In this document: positions 18,575-27,072 of the stretch, in pieces
Layout of the letters: each line of letters opens with the position of its first letter
Position numbering within the stretch: the first letter of the stretch is position 1
NCBI RefSeq assembly: GCF_001598055.1
Contig: NZ_CP014845.1
Span: 124,001 to 188,000, forward strand
Reading direction: 5' to 3'
Source of the DNA: Cupriavidus nantongensis
GTDB lineage: Bacteria > Pseudomonadota > Gammaproteobacteria > Burkholderiales > Burkholderiaceae
Length of the DNA: 64,000 nucleotides
Made by a program: the position numbers and the translations under genes
The notes under the pieces: model-generated
What the model was told of the DNA's origin: nothing
What the model saw: the letters and a program-made list of their open reading frames with translations, nothing else
The model's database searches: none

Positions 18575-19611
18575 GATTGTCGTCCTCCATGGGTGGGTAA
18601 GCCTGGTAATTCTTATTGTTTCAGGCAACGCTCGGTGGCCTTGCGGTGGCACCCGCTCGGCAGATCGCTACGGATACGCCGGTCGAAGCGGCTGGTGCGC
18701 TGCCATGACTATGGGTCCGATCCATGGTAGGTTTTGCCCGTCGCAAAAGCGGCGCGTTCTCCCCCGTCAAAAGGAAACAATGATGCGAATTGGTAGTGGG
18801 GAAGTGCCGCGCGCGATAGCTGCGGCGGAGCGGTGCCTCGTGCCTGCAAGCTGCATGGGACGTGGTGGGAACACCGTGGTGGGTAACGGCGAAGTGGCGA
18901 TGTGGACGTCCACATATTGAACGGCTAGGTTCGTGAAACGCCCGAAGGTCGAACTGCGACCTCTGGACCTGCGGCTTGCGGTCGACGCGCTGCAGACGCT
19001 CAAGGGGCTCGCCAGATCCTTCGCTGTCTGGGCCTGGCGCGACATTCGGCTGCGAGGCATCCGCTACGACCTCCCTGAGGTGCCGCAGACCGTCGGGCCC
19101 GCGGCGCGCTGCCTGCACGTTGGCAAGGAATGGGACGATATCGCAGCGCCGGCGGAATGGTCGGGCCTGCGAAATCCTTACGTGGAGAGTTTCACGGCTG
19201 ACCGCCTGCGATCCTGCCATGCAGGCGAAGGCCAAGGGGCGGGTGGTCTGGGCGTTGCCTACCGCTCAACAGTTCTTCGTCGATGCAGAGGCGGCGTTGC
19301 TGATTGCCCCGATCGAGTTTGATCCGCTGGAAGTCTATGACGCCAGCATCGCGCCGGGCCAGGTAACCGCTGGCTTCCGCTGGTACGCTCAGTATGGGGA
19401 TCGACTGGGCCTCACGCTCGAAGGCAACGCCCTATGCGCACGCTCCTTGCCTTTCGAAAGCTTGCCGCCGAAGGCCGGCTGGCCTGGAAGGGACCGCAAC
19501 ACCAGAACCCCTGCTTTGACGTGAAGTAGATGCAAAAAGCTCGAGCTGCAAGCCCCGAATGATGCGATTGAGGTCACGGGTGACCCGGAATCCGCCGAAT
19601 GACCGATGCTA
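18575..19611. other. 1-kb stretch without a convincing gene
   Basis: Between two minus-strand genes. A 46-codon frame at 18780-18920 (+) follows a good AAAAGGAAACA ribosome site but matches nothing I know. Between about 19217 and 19528 (+), two overlapping frames read protein-like (ending DRLGLTLEGNAL, then in another frame MRTLLAFRKLAAEG to a TAG at 19528). This could be a frameshifted remnant. No family is recognised. Confidence 0.35.
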
Positions 19612-20493
19612 CTAGCTATCCGACTTTTCGCGCACAGCATTGCGCAGGTGCAGGCGCATGAAATCCGCCGCCGCTTCTTGCTGGCCATTCAGCAGCATGT
19701 CGATCAGCGTTAGGTGTTCGCGGCAGCGCCGTTCGGCCTGGTCGCGGTCTACTGCCTTGCGGTATTCCATGAGTCGGCGCAAGCGGTCAAGACGCCGCAG
19801 GCCTTCGAGGATAAACGCGTTGCCTGAGCAAGCGGCAATGGTTTCATGCAGGCGGCTGTTTGCGTCGAACAGCGCGGCTGCGGAGGCGGAGTAGACACCG
19901 CCGTTTGCCAGCGCTTCTTGCTCGGCGCGGCAGCGCAACAGCGCTTCCCGGTCGAGCTCGAAGGTCGGTTCCAGGATGCCGGCGGCTTCAATCAGCAAGC
20001 GATAGCGGTAGCCCTGTTTGTAGGTCTCGGCGGACGTGAGCACGGGCAGGAACATCCAACCGTGGCCAGGCAGTCGTTCCACCCATCCCTCCTGCGCCAT
20101 TCGGCGCAGGATCGCGCCAAGTTGCGCACGCGTGATGCCATACCTGCGCATCATTTCGTTTTCGGTGAAGCGATCGGGCAATACTCCATTGAGCCGCTCC
20201 TCCGCAATCCTGAAGTAGACGGCCTCTGCGCCGTCGCCTTCGCTGCCATCCACTTCCCGGCCATCCACCGGTACCACGAGGCTGCCTTCGGCCACCGCAT
20301 AACCGCCTTCCGGATGCGCCGCAACCACTGACTGTGACGCCAGGCGCCTCAAGGCCTCTCGCACGGGCGAACGCGACACGCGGAACTGCTCGGCCAGCGC
20401 CCGCTCGGGCAGACGTGTACCCGGCGCCATCCCGGCAGCAGAGATGTACTGATGAATGTTTGCCGCGAGGGCGTCGGCGAGCTGGCGGGCCAT
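19612..20493 (-). CDS. GntR/FCD-family regulator with two winged helices
   Basis: 293 aa. Residues 10-68 are a normal GntR winged helix (LPERALAEQFRVSRSPVREA). Residues 104-150 look like a second one (LPDRFTENEMMRRYGITRAQ, then AILRRMAQEGWVERLPGHG). About 160-285 is an FCD effector domain with candidate metal ligands D210, H216, H260 and H282. FCD-GntR proteins are usually 220-250 aa with one winged helix, so the extra 50-60 residues are unusual. It is divergent from the amidohydrolase operon at 20803, probably its target. Effectors of FCD regulators are often organic acids. Confidence 0.93.
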   Translation of the reverse strand: MARQLADALAANIHQYISAAGMAPGTRLPERALAEQFRVSRSPVREALRRLASQSVVAAHPEGGYAVAEGSLVVPVDGREVDGSEGDGAEAVYFRIAEERLNGVLPDRFTENEMMRRYGITRAQLGAILRRMAQEGWVERLPGHGWMFLPVLTSAETYKQGYRYRLLIEAAGILEPTFELDREALLRCRAEQEALANGGVYSASAAALFDANSRLHETIAACSGNAFILEGLRRLDRLRRLMEYRKAVDRDQAERRCREHLTLIDMLLNGQQEAAADFMRLHLRNAVREKSDS

Positions 20494-20538
20494 GAGAGGA
20501 AGCGTTCAAACCGGTTGTCGGATGCTATCACATCTATG

Positions 20539-20566
20539 TTGGACTTTTGGAAAATCAAAAGGCCAA
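20539..20566. promoter_or_regulatory. palindrome between GntR gene and amidohydrolase operon
   Basis: TTGGACTTTTG (20539-20549), GAAAAT, CAAAAGGCCAA (20556-20566): 11-base arms with one mismatch, 45 bases before the GntR start. TGTAAA (20706-20711) and TTTACA (20724-20729) form a second, shorter dyad nearer the operon. Candidate GntR operators in the 309-base divergent gap, which holds no gene. Confidence 0.55.
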
Positions 20567-20802
20567 CGATGATGCCATGCACATTGACGGCGGGCGGCGT
20601 CAAATTCCGCAGGCAGGGAAGCTGACATCGGGTATACCATGAAAATTCCCTGCTGTGCCTTGTGCTGCAAGGGCTGGCGATCGCTGTTGGTCGACGGCGG
20701 TTCTTTGTAAATCCAAAAAACCCTTTACATGGTTCTTTGAGCTTATAAAATGCCATTCATCGCGTCCCCTTGGCGGCGCACCGACAACAACAGGAGACAG
20801 CA

Positions 20803-21828
20803 GTGCATCGCAGACAAGTGCTTCAGGCAGGCCTGGCGGCCATCGGCGGACTTTCCCTCTTTGAAGCCATGGCGGCTAACGCACCTGGTGTGTCCACACA
20901 AGGATCTTCAGTGAACCCGGATCTCGTCTCCCACGTCAGCGCGCCATCTTTTCGGCCGCCGCCCGGCAGTTGTGATTGTCACGTCCACATCTTCGACGGC
21001 GCGCGTTTCCCATTCGCGGCCAGGCGCTCGTACACGCCGGCTGCGGCCCGCGTCGAAGACCTGGTTGCGTTTGAGCAGCGCCTCGGTATCGATCGCGTCG
21101 TACTGGTACAGCCCAGCGTCTATGGTTCCGACAACGCGGCCTTGCTCGACGCGTTGGGCCGGCTTGGCGAGCGGGCCCGCGGTGTGGCAGTGATCGACCT
21201 GGAGACAAGCACGCCGGCGGCGCTGCAGGCAATGCATGCCCGGGGCGTCCGAGGCATCCGCCTCAACCTGGAGGTGAGCGGCCAACGCGACCATGGCTTC
21301 GCGCTGAAGCAGCTGAAGCGCGCGGAGGGATTGGTCGGGCCTCTCGGCTGGGCGGTACAGGTCTATGCGGATGTCGATGTAATCGCCGAACTGTCCGTCG
21401 ATATCGCGGCGCTGCAAGTGCCCGTGGTGCTCGACCACTTCGCCGGCATCAAGGCTTACAAGAAGGAAGAGCAGAAGGCGGCGTTCGCCAGCGTGGTTGA
21501 GTTGGTGAGGCGCGGCAACGCGTACGTAAAGCTGTCGGCGCCGTATCGCGCGTCGCGTAACGCGCCCGATTTCGACGACGTTGCGGAATTTGCGATGGCG
21601 CTGATCCAGGCGCGTTCAGACCGCCTGGTGTGGGCGTCCGACTGGCCGCACACCGGCAGCTCCGCGAGCCGCACGGGCAACCTCGATCAGGTCGAGCCCT
21701 TCCGCAAGACGGATGCAGGGCGCGCGCTGAACCAATTGGCGAGCTGGACGACCGCCCCCGCGTTGCTGCAAGGCATTCTCGTTGACAACCCGGCCCGGCT
21801 CTACGGCTTTGACCGTGCCGCGGCCTGA
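20803..21828 (+). CDS. Tat-exported amidohydrolase-2 (pyrone dicarboxylate hydrolase-like)
   Basis: 341 aa from GTG 20803, with AGGAG six bases upstream. The N-terminus HRRQVLQAGLAAIGGLSLF has a twin-Arg motif and hydrophobic core, so Tat export is predicted. The rest is a TIM-barrel metal hydrolase: DCHVHIFDG (metal HxH), RLNLEVSG, VVLDHFAG, and LVWASDWPHTG near the C-terminus (metal Asp). It resembles 2-pyrone-4,6-dicarboxylate lactonase and related enzymes. First gene of an operon with cupin, dehydrogenase, Bug receptor and aldehyde dehydrogenase. The likely job is hydrolysis of a lactone in the periplasm; the substrate is unknown. Confidence 0.87.
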   Translation: MHRRQVLQAGLAAIGGLSLFEAMAANAPGVSTQGSSVNPDLVSHVSAPSFRPPPGSCDCHVHIFDGARFPFAARRSYTPAAARVEDLVAFEQRLGIDRVVLVQPSVYGSDNAALLDALGRLGERARGVAVIDLETSTPAALQAMHARGVRGIRLNLEVSGQRDHGFALKQLKRAEGLVGPLGWAVQVYADVDVIAELSVDIAALQVPVVLDHFAGIKAYKKEEQKAAFASVVELVRRGNAYVKLSAPYRASRNAPDFDDVAEFAMALIQARSDRLVWASDWPHTGSSASRTGNLDQVEPFRKTDAGRALNQLASWTTAPALLQGILVDNPARLYGFDRAAA

Positions 21829-21859
21829 CCACACACCAGTGAATCAGCAGGAACTACCC

Positions 21860-22285
21860 ATGACGATCAAGACCCCTTCAGGTGCGGTGCTGCTCAAGCC
21901 CGACCAATTGCCTGCCTATGACCGTGGCGGCGGCGCCAGCACGACTCCGCTGGTAGGCAAGTCCATCGGTTCGGACAGCTTTATTACCGGCTACACGTCG
22001 TTTGCCGGCGGCGTCGAAATTCCGTTCCACAGCCATAACTGCCAGGAAAGCGTTGTGCTTGTGGAAGGTGAGGCCATGCTCGATATCGACGGGATCGAGT
22101 ACCGCTTGAAGCCGCTGGATACCACATTCATCCCACCCAACGTGCCGCACCGCTTCCGCAACCTGTCGAAGACCGCGCCGATGAAGATCCTGTGGATCTA
22201 CGCGACCATCGACGCCACCCGTACCCTCGTCGATAGCGGCGAAACCCGGACCGTATCGGCCGAGCACCAGACCCCCAAGGCCTAA
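21860..22285 (+). CDS. cupin-domain protein
   Basis: 141 aa, one cupin barrel. Metal-binding motif 1 reads PFHSHNCQESVVLVEGEAML (His, His, Glu) and motif 2 has PPNVPHRFRN. ATG 21860 follows CAGGAAC. It lies 31 bases after the amidohydrolase gene and 14 before the dehydrogenase gene, so it is co-transcribed. Small single cupins act as isomerases, dioxygenases or sensors; which of these it is cannot be told. Inside the pathway it could isomerise or open a sugar- or keto-acid intermediate. Confidence 0.85.
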   Translation: MTIKTPSGAVLLKPDQLPAYDRGGGASTTPLVGKSIGSDSFITGYTSFAGGVEIPFHSHNCQESVVLVEGEAMLDIDGIEYRLKPLDTTFIPPNVPHRFRNLSKTAPMKILWIYATIDATRTLVDSGETRTVSAEHQTPKA

Positions 22286-22299
22286 CAGAGATTTCCACC

Positions 22300-23364
22300 A
22301 TGCGCATTCTTGTTCTCCCGGGCGACGGCATCGGCCCCGAAATCGTTGCTGCCTCCATCGATGTCCTGAAGCAGGCCGACCAGGTCTTTGATCTGGACCT
22401 GCAGTTCGACTATGAGGATGTCGGCTTCGCCAGCCTTGAAAAGCACGGCACGACACTGCGCCAGCAGGTGCTGGACAAGGCCGCCTCATACGACGGCCTG
22501 ATCCTGGGCACCCAGTCCCACGCGGACTATCCGGCGCCGGACAAGGGCGGCCGCAATATCTCCGCAGCGTTCCGTTGCGACCTGGACCTGTACGCCAACG
22601 TGCGGCCGTCGCGTTCGAGGGAATTCCTGGGAAAGGGCGCGAAGAACATGGACCTCGTCATCATGCGCGAGGCCACCGAAGGCTTCTATCCCGACCGCAA
22701 CATGTACGAAGGCTGGGGCGAGATGATGCCGTCGAAGGACATGGCGATCTCGGTGCGCAAGATCACTGCCCATTGCTCGGAGCGCATCGCCCGTCGCTCG
22801 TTCGAACTGGCGATGAAGCGCAAGAAACACGTGACGGCGATCCACAAGGCCAACAGCTTCCATATGACCGACGGCCTGTTCCTGCGCGAAGTGCGCAAGG
22901 TGGCGGCGGAATTTCCCGAAGTGAAGCTCGACGACCTGCTGGTGGATGCATCGACGGCATACCTGGTGCGCGACCCGTCGCGCTTCGACGTGATCGTGGC
23001 GACCAATTTCTATGGCGACATCCTGTCGGACCTGGCCAGCGAATTGTCGGGCAGCCTGGGTCTTGGCGGCTCTGTCATGGCAGGCGATTCGCTGTGCTGT
23101 GCGCAGGCCCAGCATGGTTCGGCCCCAGATATCCAGGGCCAGGACAAGGCCAATCCGACGTCGATGATCCTGTCCGTCGCCATGCTCGTGCAGTGGCTCG
23201 GTGAGCACCGTGGCAAGCCGAACTTCGTTGCGGCAGCCATGGCCATCGACGCTGCCGTGGACCGGGTGCTGGCAAATCCTGCTACGCGCACGGCGGACCT
23301 TGGCGGCGCCATGGGCTGTGCGGCGTTCGGCAAGGCCGTTGCCGCAAGCATCATCGCGGGCTGA
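22300..23364 (+). CDS. isocitrate/isopropylmalate dehydrogenase-family enzyme
   Basis: 354 aa, NAD-linked beta-decarboxylating hydroxyacid dehydrogenase. Motifs: LPGDGIGPEIV at the start, MREATEGFYPD, HKANSFHMTDG (catalytic Lys), and NFYGDILSDLASELSGSLG with the metal-binding Asp pair. It is close in length to isopropylmalate and tartrate/D-malate dehydrogenases. As it sits in a catabolic operon rather than a leu cluster, it is more likely to act on a malate- or tartrate-like acid. It probably oxidises and decarboxylates the product of the upstream hydrolase (inference). Confidence 0.9.
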   Translation: MRILVLPGDGIGPEIVAASIDVLKQADQVFDLDLQFDYEDVGFASLEKHGTTLRQQVLDKAASYDGLILGTQSHADYPAPDKGGRNISAAFRCDLDLYANVRPSRSREFLGKGAKNMDLVIMREATEGFYPDRNMYEGWGEMMPSKDMAISVRKITAHCSERIARRSFELAMKRKKHVTAIHKANSFHMTDGLFLREVRKVAAEFPEVKLDDLLVDASTAYLVRDPSRFDVIVATNFYGDILSDLASELSGSLGLGGSVMAGDSLCCAQAQHGSAPDIQGQDKANPTSMILSVAMLVQWLGEHRGKPNFVAAAMAIDAAVDRVLANPATRTADLGGAMGCAAFGKAVAASIIAG

Positions 23365-23443
23365 ATCCCGCCTTTTGAGCGGCGCGGTGCCTCCAAGGCT
23401 GCCACCGCCGCCCCATCCACCGAAGAGAACATCCGGAGACAGC

Positions 23444-24415
23444 ATGCACGCATTTAAGTCATTGCTGGCGATGACGCTCGCCAGTGTGGCGTTCATCGGC
23501 AGCGCCAGCGCCAACAGCAACTACCCGACGAAACCCGTCAGCATCATCGTGCCGTTCGCACCGGGCGGCGGCAGCGACAACGTGTCGAGATATATCGCCA
23601 CGCGCTTGTCGGAGAAGACGAAGGCGCAGTTCCTGATCGACAACCGCCCCGGTGCCGGCACTAATATCGGCAATGAGGCGGCAGCGCGCGCGGCGCCAGA
23701 CGGCCAGACGTTGCTGTTCGGCCAGGTGGCGTTGTCGATCAATCCGTTCGTCTACAAGAAGCTGCGCTACGACACGGAGAAGGACTTCGTGCCCGTGGTG
23801 CAGATCGCAACGTCTCCGACGGTGCTGGTCGTGACCAGGGATTTTCCGGAAAAGGACCTCAAAGGTGTGATCCGGTACATCAAGGCCAATCCCGGCAAGG
23901 TGAACTTTGCATCGGGTGGCAAGGGCACCTCGGTGCATCTGGCCGGTGAGCTGTTCCGCAGCATGACCCACGCCGAGATGGTCCACGTGCCGTACAAGGG
24001 CAGCGGCCCGGCCGTGACCGACCTGATCGGCGGACAGGTGCAGATGATGTTCGATACCGCGGCATCCGCGTTGCCCCAGCTCAAGGGCGGCAAGCTGCGC
24101 GCCATCGCCGTCACGGGCACGCATCGCTTGTCGGAACTGCCTGATGTGCCGACCTTTGCCGAGGCAGGCCTGAACGGTTTCGACGCGCCGGCATGGTACG
24201 GGCTGCTTGCTCCGGCCGGCACGCCGAAGCAGGCCATCCAGTTCCTCAATACACAGGTCAATGAAATCCTCAAGGAGCCTGCGACGAGGCAGCGGCTTGT
24301 GCAACTCGGCGCGGAGCCCGCAGGCGGATCGCCCGAGGATCTCGCCCGCTTCATGCGCGCCGAATCGGCCAGATGGTCGGCCGTCGTGAAGACGGCAAAC
24401 GTGGCAGCCGACTAG
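23444..24415 (+). CDS. Bug-family tricarboxylate receptor (Bug 2)
   Basis: 323 aa, with a signal peptide ending IGSASA and mature start NSNYPTKPVSIIVPFAPGG. The Bug motifs FLIDNRPGAGTNIGNEAAAR, VHVPYKGSGPAVTDLIGGQV and LPDVPTFAEAG are all present. ATG 23444 follows CCGGAGACAGC, a leader shared with other genes in this region. It probably binds the carboxylate substrate of the surrounding operon. No membrane partner is seen here, so it would have to use a TctAB pair encoded elsewhere. Confidence 0.94.
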   Translation: MHAFKSLLAMTLASVAFIGSASANSNYPTKPVSIIVPFAPGGGSDNVSRYIATRLSEKTKAQFLIDNRPGAGTNIGNEAAARAAPDGQTLLFGQVALSINPFVYKKLRYDTEKDFVPVVQIATSPTVLVVTRDFPEKDLKGVIRYIKANPGKVNFASGGKGTSVHLAGELFRSMTHAEMVHVPYKGSGPAVTDLIGGQVQMMFDTAASALPQLKGGKLRAIAVTGTHRLSELPDVPTFAEAGLNGFDAPAWYGLLAPAGTPKQAIQFLNTQVNEILKEPATRQRLVQLGAEPAGGSPEDLARFMRAESARWSAVVKTANVAAD

Positions 24416-24435
24416 GCCGTCCATCAACCCTCTGC

Positions 24436-24460
24436 CGCACCGGAGCGATAGCCCGGTGCG
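24436..24460 (+). terminator. hairpin between Bug 2 and aldehyde dehydrogenase genes
   Basis: CGCACCGG (24436-24443), nine-base loop, CCGGTGCG (24453-24460), with GTTTTTG eleven bases on. It could attenuate transcription between the receptor and the downstream dehydrogenase gene, leaving the latter at a lower level. Confidence 0.55.
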
Positions 24461-24508
24461 CCAGGGGCAGGTTTTTGTTCGAAACACCGGTCTTCCCGAA
24501 GGATAGCC

Positions 24509-25900
24509 ATGACCCAAACCATTACGACTTACGACCCCAGTACGGGCGCCGTGCTGAAGACCTATGAAGGCTGGACCGCGGAACAGATTGAAGCGGCCGT
24601 CAGCGCCGGCCATGCTGCCGCGACAGCCTGGGGCCGGCAACCACTGGGGAACCGCGTTGCGGCGGTGCGCCGCCTGGCTGACGAACTGCGTCTCCAGGCC
24701 ACGCCTTTTGCGGAGCTGATCGCTGCAGAGATGGGCAAGGTGATAACCGAGGCCGCTGGCGAAATGGAGAAGTCCGCGGTCACCGCGCTTTACTATGCTG
24801 ACAACGCCATGCGCATTCTCGCCGATGAAAAGGTTGAGATTGAGGGGGTTGATGCGTGGGTCAGCTACGAACCGATCGGGCTGGTGCTGGCCGTGATGCC
24901 GTGGAATTTCCCGGTGTGGCAGGTGATGCGTTTCGCGATTCCGGCGATTACGGCCGGCAACGGTGTACTGCTGAAGCATTCGCCCAATGTCACGGGTTGT
25001 GCGCTGGCGCTGGAGAAGCTGTTCCTCGATGCCGGCGTGCCGGAGCATCTGGTCACTACGCTGGTCGTCGCCGAACCGGACGTGCCACAAGTCATCGATG
25101 GCCTGATCCAGGACGACCGTATTGCGGCCGTGACGCTGACGGGGTCCAACCGCGCTGGTGCCGCCGTTGGCGCGGCGGCGGGTCGGGCATCGAAGAAGTC
25201 GGTGCTGGAACTGGGCGGCTCCGATGCGTTTATCGTGCTTGACGATGCGGATCTCGACAAGGCCGTGGCGGCGGCCGTCAAGGCGCGCTTCCATAACGCC
25301 GGACAAAGCTGTGTCTGCGCCAAGCGCTTTATCGTCTCTGAACGCATCGCCACGGCATTCACCGAACGGTTTGTACAGGCCACGCAGGCACTTGTCGTCG
25401 GCAATCCCAACGAGTCCGCCACGCAGATGGGGCCGCTGGCTCGTCCTGACCTGCGCGACGCGCTGGACCAGCAGGTGCGCCGGTCGCTGGAAGCTGGTGC
25501 AGTGCTGCTCGCGGGCGGCAAGGCCATCGAGGGCCCTGGCAATTTCTATGCGCCTACCGTGCTCGGCAATATGCAGCCAGGCATGGCCGCCTTCGACGAA
25601 GAGACGTTTGGTCCGCTGGCCGCCATCGCGGTGGCTAAGGACGACGCTGACGCCGTACGCCTGGCCAATGCCACGCCGTTTGGCCTGTCGGTGAGCGTTT
25701 GGGCCGGATCGAGCCAGCGCGCGCTGGCGGTGGCGAAGGGCATCACCAGCGGCGCCGCGTTCATCAACGCGATCACCGCTTCCGACGCGCGCGTGCCGTT
25801 TGGCGGCACAAAGAAGTCAGGCTACGGCCGCGAGCTTGCCGCCGCCGGCATCCGCGAGTTCACCAATGCACGTACCTATTGGGCAGCGGCGTCTGCGTGA
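24509..25900 (+). CDS. NAD(P)-dependent aldehyde (succinate-semialdehyde type) dehydrogenase
   Basis: 463 aa ALDH-superfamily enzyme. Catalytic Glu234 in LELGGSDAF and Cys268 in AGQSCVCAKRF are spaced 34 residues apart, as in the family. Other motifs: PWNFPVWQVMRFAIPAI and ETFGPLAAIA. The PWNFP and VPFGGTKKSGYGREL features, with the short 460-aa length, match the succinate-semialdehyde dehydrogenase (Sad/GabD) branch. ATG 24509 follows GAAGGATA. Last gene of the operon that begins at 20803, and probably oxidises a semialdehyde to an acid for the TCA cycle. Confidence 0.92.
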   Translation: MTQTITTYDPSTGAVLKTYEGWTAEQIEAAVSAGHAAATAWGRQPLGNRVAAVRRLADELRLQATPFAELIAAEMGKVITEAAGEMEKSAVTALYYADNAMRILADEKVEIEGVDAWVSYEPIGLVLAVMPWNFPVWQVMRFAIPAITAGNGVLLKHSPNVTGCALALEKLFLDAGVPEHLVTTLVVAEPDVPQVIDGLIQDDRIAAVTLTGSNRAGAAVGAAAGRASKKSVLELGGSDAFIVLDDADLDKAVAAAVKARFHNAGQSCVCAKRFIVSERIATAFTERFVQATQALVVGNPNESATQMGPLARPDLRDALDQQVRRSLEAGAVLLAGGKAIEGPGNFYAPTVLGNMQPGMAAFDEETFGPLAAIAVAKDDADAVRLANATPFGLSVSVWAGSSQRALAVAKGITSGAAFINAITASDARVPFGGTKKSGYGRELAAAGIREFTNARTYWAAASA

Positions 25901-26040
25901 GCGTCCCTGACGAGTGCTGCATCAGCCGACAGCTACCCTTAACACCTGTGCGAGCCAATCGCTGAACGCCTGGAGTCGTCGTGCCAGGTGTAGGCGAGGC
26001 GTATAGCATTGGGTGGCCGCGATATCGGGCTGGCTACTGA

Positions 26041-26868
26041 CTACCGGCCGATGTCTGGCCTTTCGACACGCTTGTCGGACATTGCGGGCGAGGGCCCTTC
26101 GTCGGTGGCAAACTGGCCGAGCGTCAAGCGTGCCTGCGCGATGTCGTAGCGTTCGCCGCTGCCGCCTAACGACATCGTTACGGTCTTGGCCGCATTGAGT
26201 AAGGTGGCCACGGCGGCAAACATGGTCGCCGGCGCGCCGAGGCGCCCGATGGGCCCAGATATCGTCATCGCACCGACCAAGCGGTCCGTCGCATCAAATA
26301 CGGGCGCCGACGCTGACGCCGTTTCCCTTTCACGTTCGCCGTAGGAAACTGCCCAAAGCAGGTCACGCACCGAGCTCATACGGGGATCAACAGGCTTGCT
26401 GAATGCACGTAGCACCTTGCCGGACGCACCGCGATCAATGGGAAATTCCTCGCCGACACCGATCGACACTCGGACTGCCCGTGCTGGTTCGACGCGATGG
26501 AGAACGACGCGCATGCTGCCTTCGCGCACGTAGAACGATGAAGTTTCCCCCAGCTCCCTACTGAGTTGCGCCAGCAACCGCTCCACCACGGGCCCGACCC
26601 GGAATGATCGTTGATAAATCGCAGCGAGCCGCAGTGGGGCCGGGCCTACCCCGTATTGGCCGTCATCCAGCTTACGGATGAACCCCCCGTGCTCCAGCGC
26701 GCCGACCAATCGCAGCACGGTGCTCTTGTATAGGCCCGTCCGCCGGGAGAGTTCGGTCAGCGTAAGCCGCTCATCGTCGAGGCCGAAGGCCTCCAGGATC
26801 GCGAAGGCACGATCGAGCACTGCGACGCCGCTGGTGCCCGGTTCAAGATCACCGTTCTCTGAAGTCAT
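26041..26868 (-). CDS. IclR-family regulator of module A
   Basis: 275 aa. Residues about 18-75 form the winged helix (LTLTELSRRTGLYKSTVLRL, recognition helix YKSTVLRLVGAL), and 85-250 the IclR ligand-binding domain (VHHRVEP-like segment, DRGASGKVL, SAPVFDATDRLVGAM). It is divergent from the amidohydrolase operon at 27073, with palindromic sites GTTCT-N7-AGAAC between. Its paralogue at 39568 has the same residue spacing and the same divergent arrangement. The aldehyde dehydrogenase gene converges on it 140 bases away. The ligand is unknown, probably an organic acid. Confidence 0.93.
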   Translation of the reverse strand: MTSENGDLEPGTSGVAVLDRAFAILEAFGLDDERLTLTELSRRTGLYKSTVLRLVGALEHGGFIRKLDDGQYGVGPAPLRLAAIYQRSFRVGPVVERLLAQLSRELGETSSFYVREGSMRVVLHRVEPARAVRVSIGVGEEFPIDRGASGKVLRAFSKPVDPRMSSVRDLLWAVSYGERERETASASAPVFDATDRLVGAMTISGPIGRLGAPATMFAAVATLLNAAKTVTMSLGGSGERYDIAQARLTLGQFATDEGPSPAMSDKRVERPDIGR

Positions 26869-26901
26869 ATTTCGAGAGGCGCTGTGGCCCCGTTCGCCAA
26901 T

Positions 26902-26922
26902 GTGTTCTGCTCAGTAGAACAC
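26902..26922. promoter_or_regulatory. IclR operator candidate 1 of module A
   Basis: GTGTTCT-GCTCAGT-AGAACAC: perfect 7-base arms, spacer 7, 34 bases upstream of the iclR start. Core GTTCT-N7-AGAAC. The same core recurs at 27007-27023. Confidence 0.7.
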
Positions 26923-26998
26923 GAAATCAAAAAAACGGGAATTCAGGGGTTTACCCTAGTTAAAGACTCCGGATTTCCGATCTAAAGTTTTGTCCAAC

Positions 26999-27023
26999 AG
27001 AACATAGTTCTTCTGAATAGAAC
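26999..27023. promoter_or_regulatory. IclR operator candidate 2 of module A
   Basis: AGAAC-ATA-GTTCT (26999-27011) runs directly into GTTCT-TCTGAAT-AGAAC (27007-27023), so three half-sites are packed together. It is 50 bases upstream of the ATG at 27073. Its N7 core equals that of site 1; the spacing suits a regulator that controls both directions. Confidence 0.7.
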
Positions 27024-27072
27024 CAATTGGTGGTGCCGGCCTAAGGTTGGGCTTGGTTCAATCGATCACGAG

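Noticed and set aside
18621..19235. Minus-strand frame of 204 codons in the 18.6-19.6 kb gap
   Set aside because: No ribosome site, no motif and irregular composition; I list the region as gene-free instead.
23459..25306. 615-codon minus-strand frame opposite Bug 2 and the aldehyde dehydrogenase
   Set aside because: Shadow frame rich in Arg, His and Gly, without motifs; catalytic residues are all on the plus strand.
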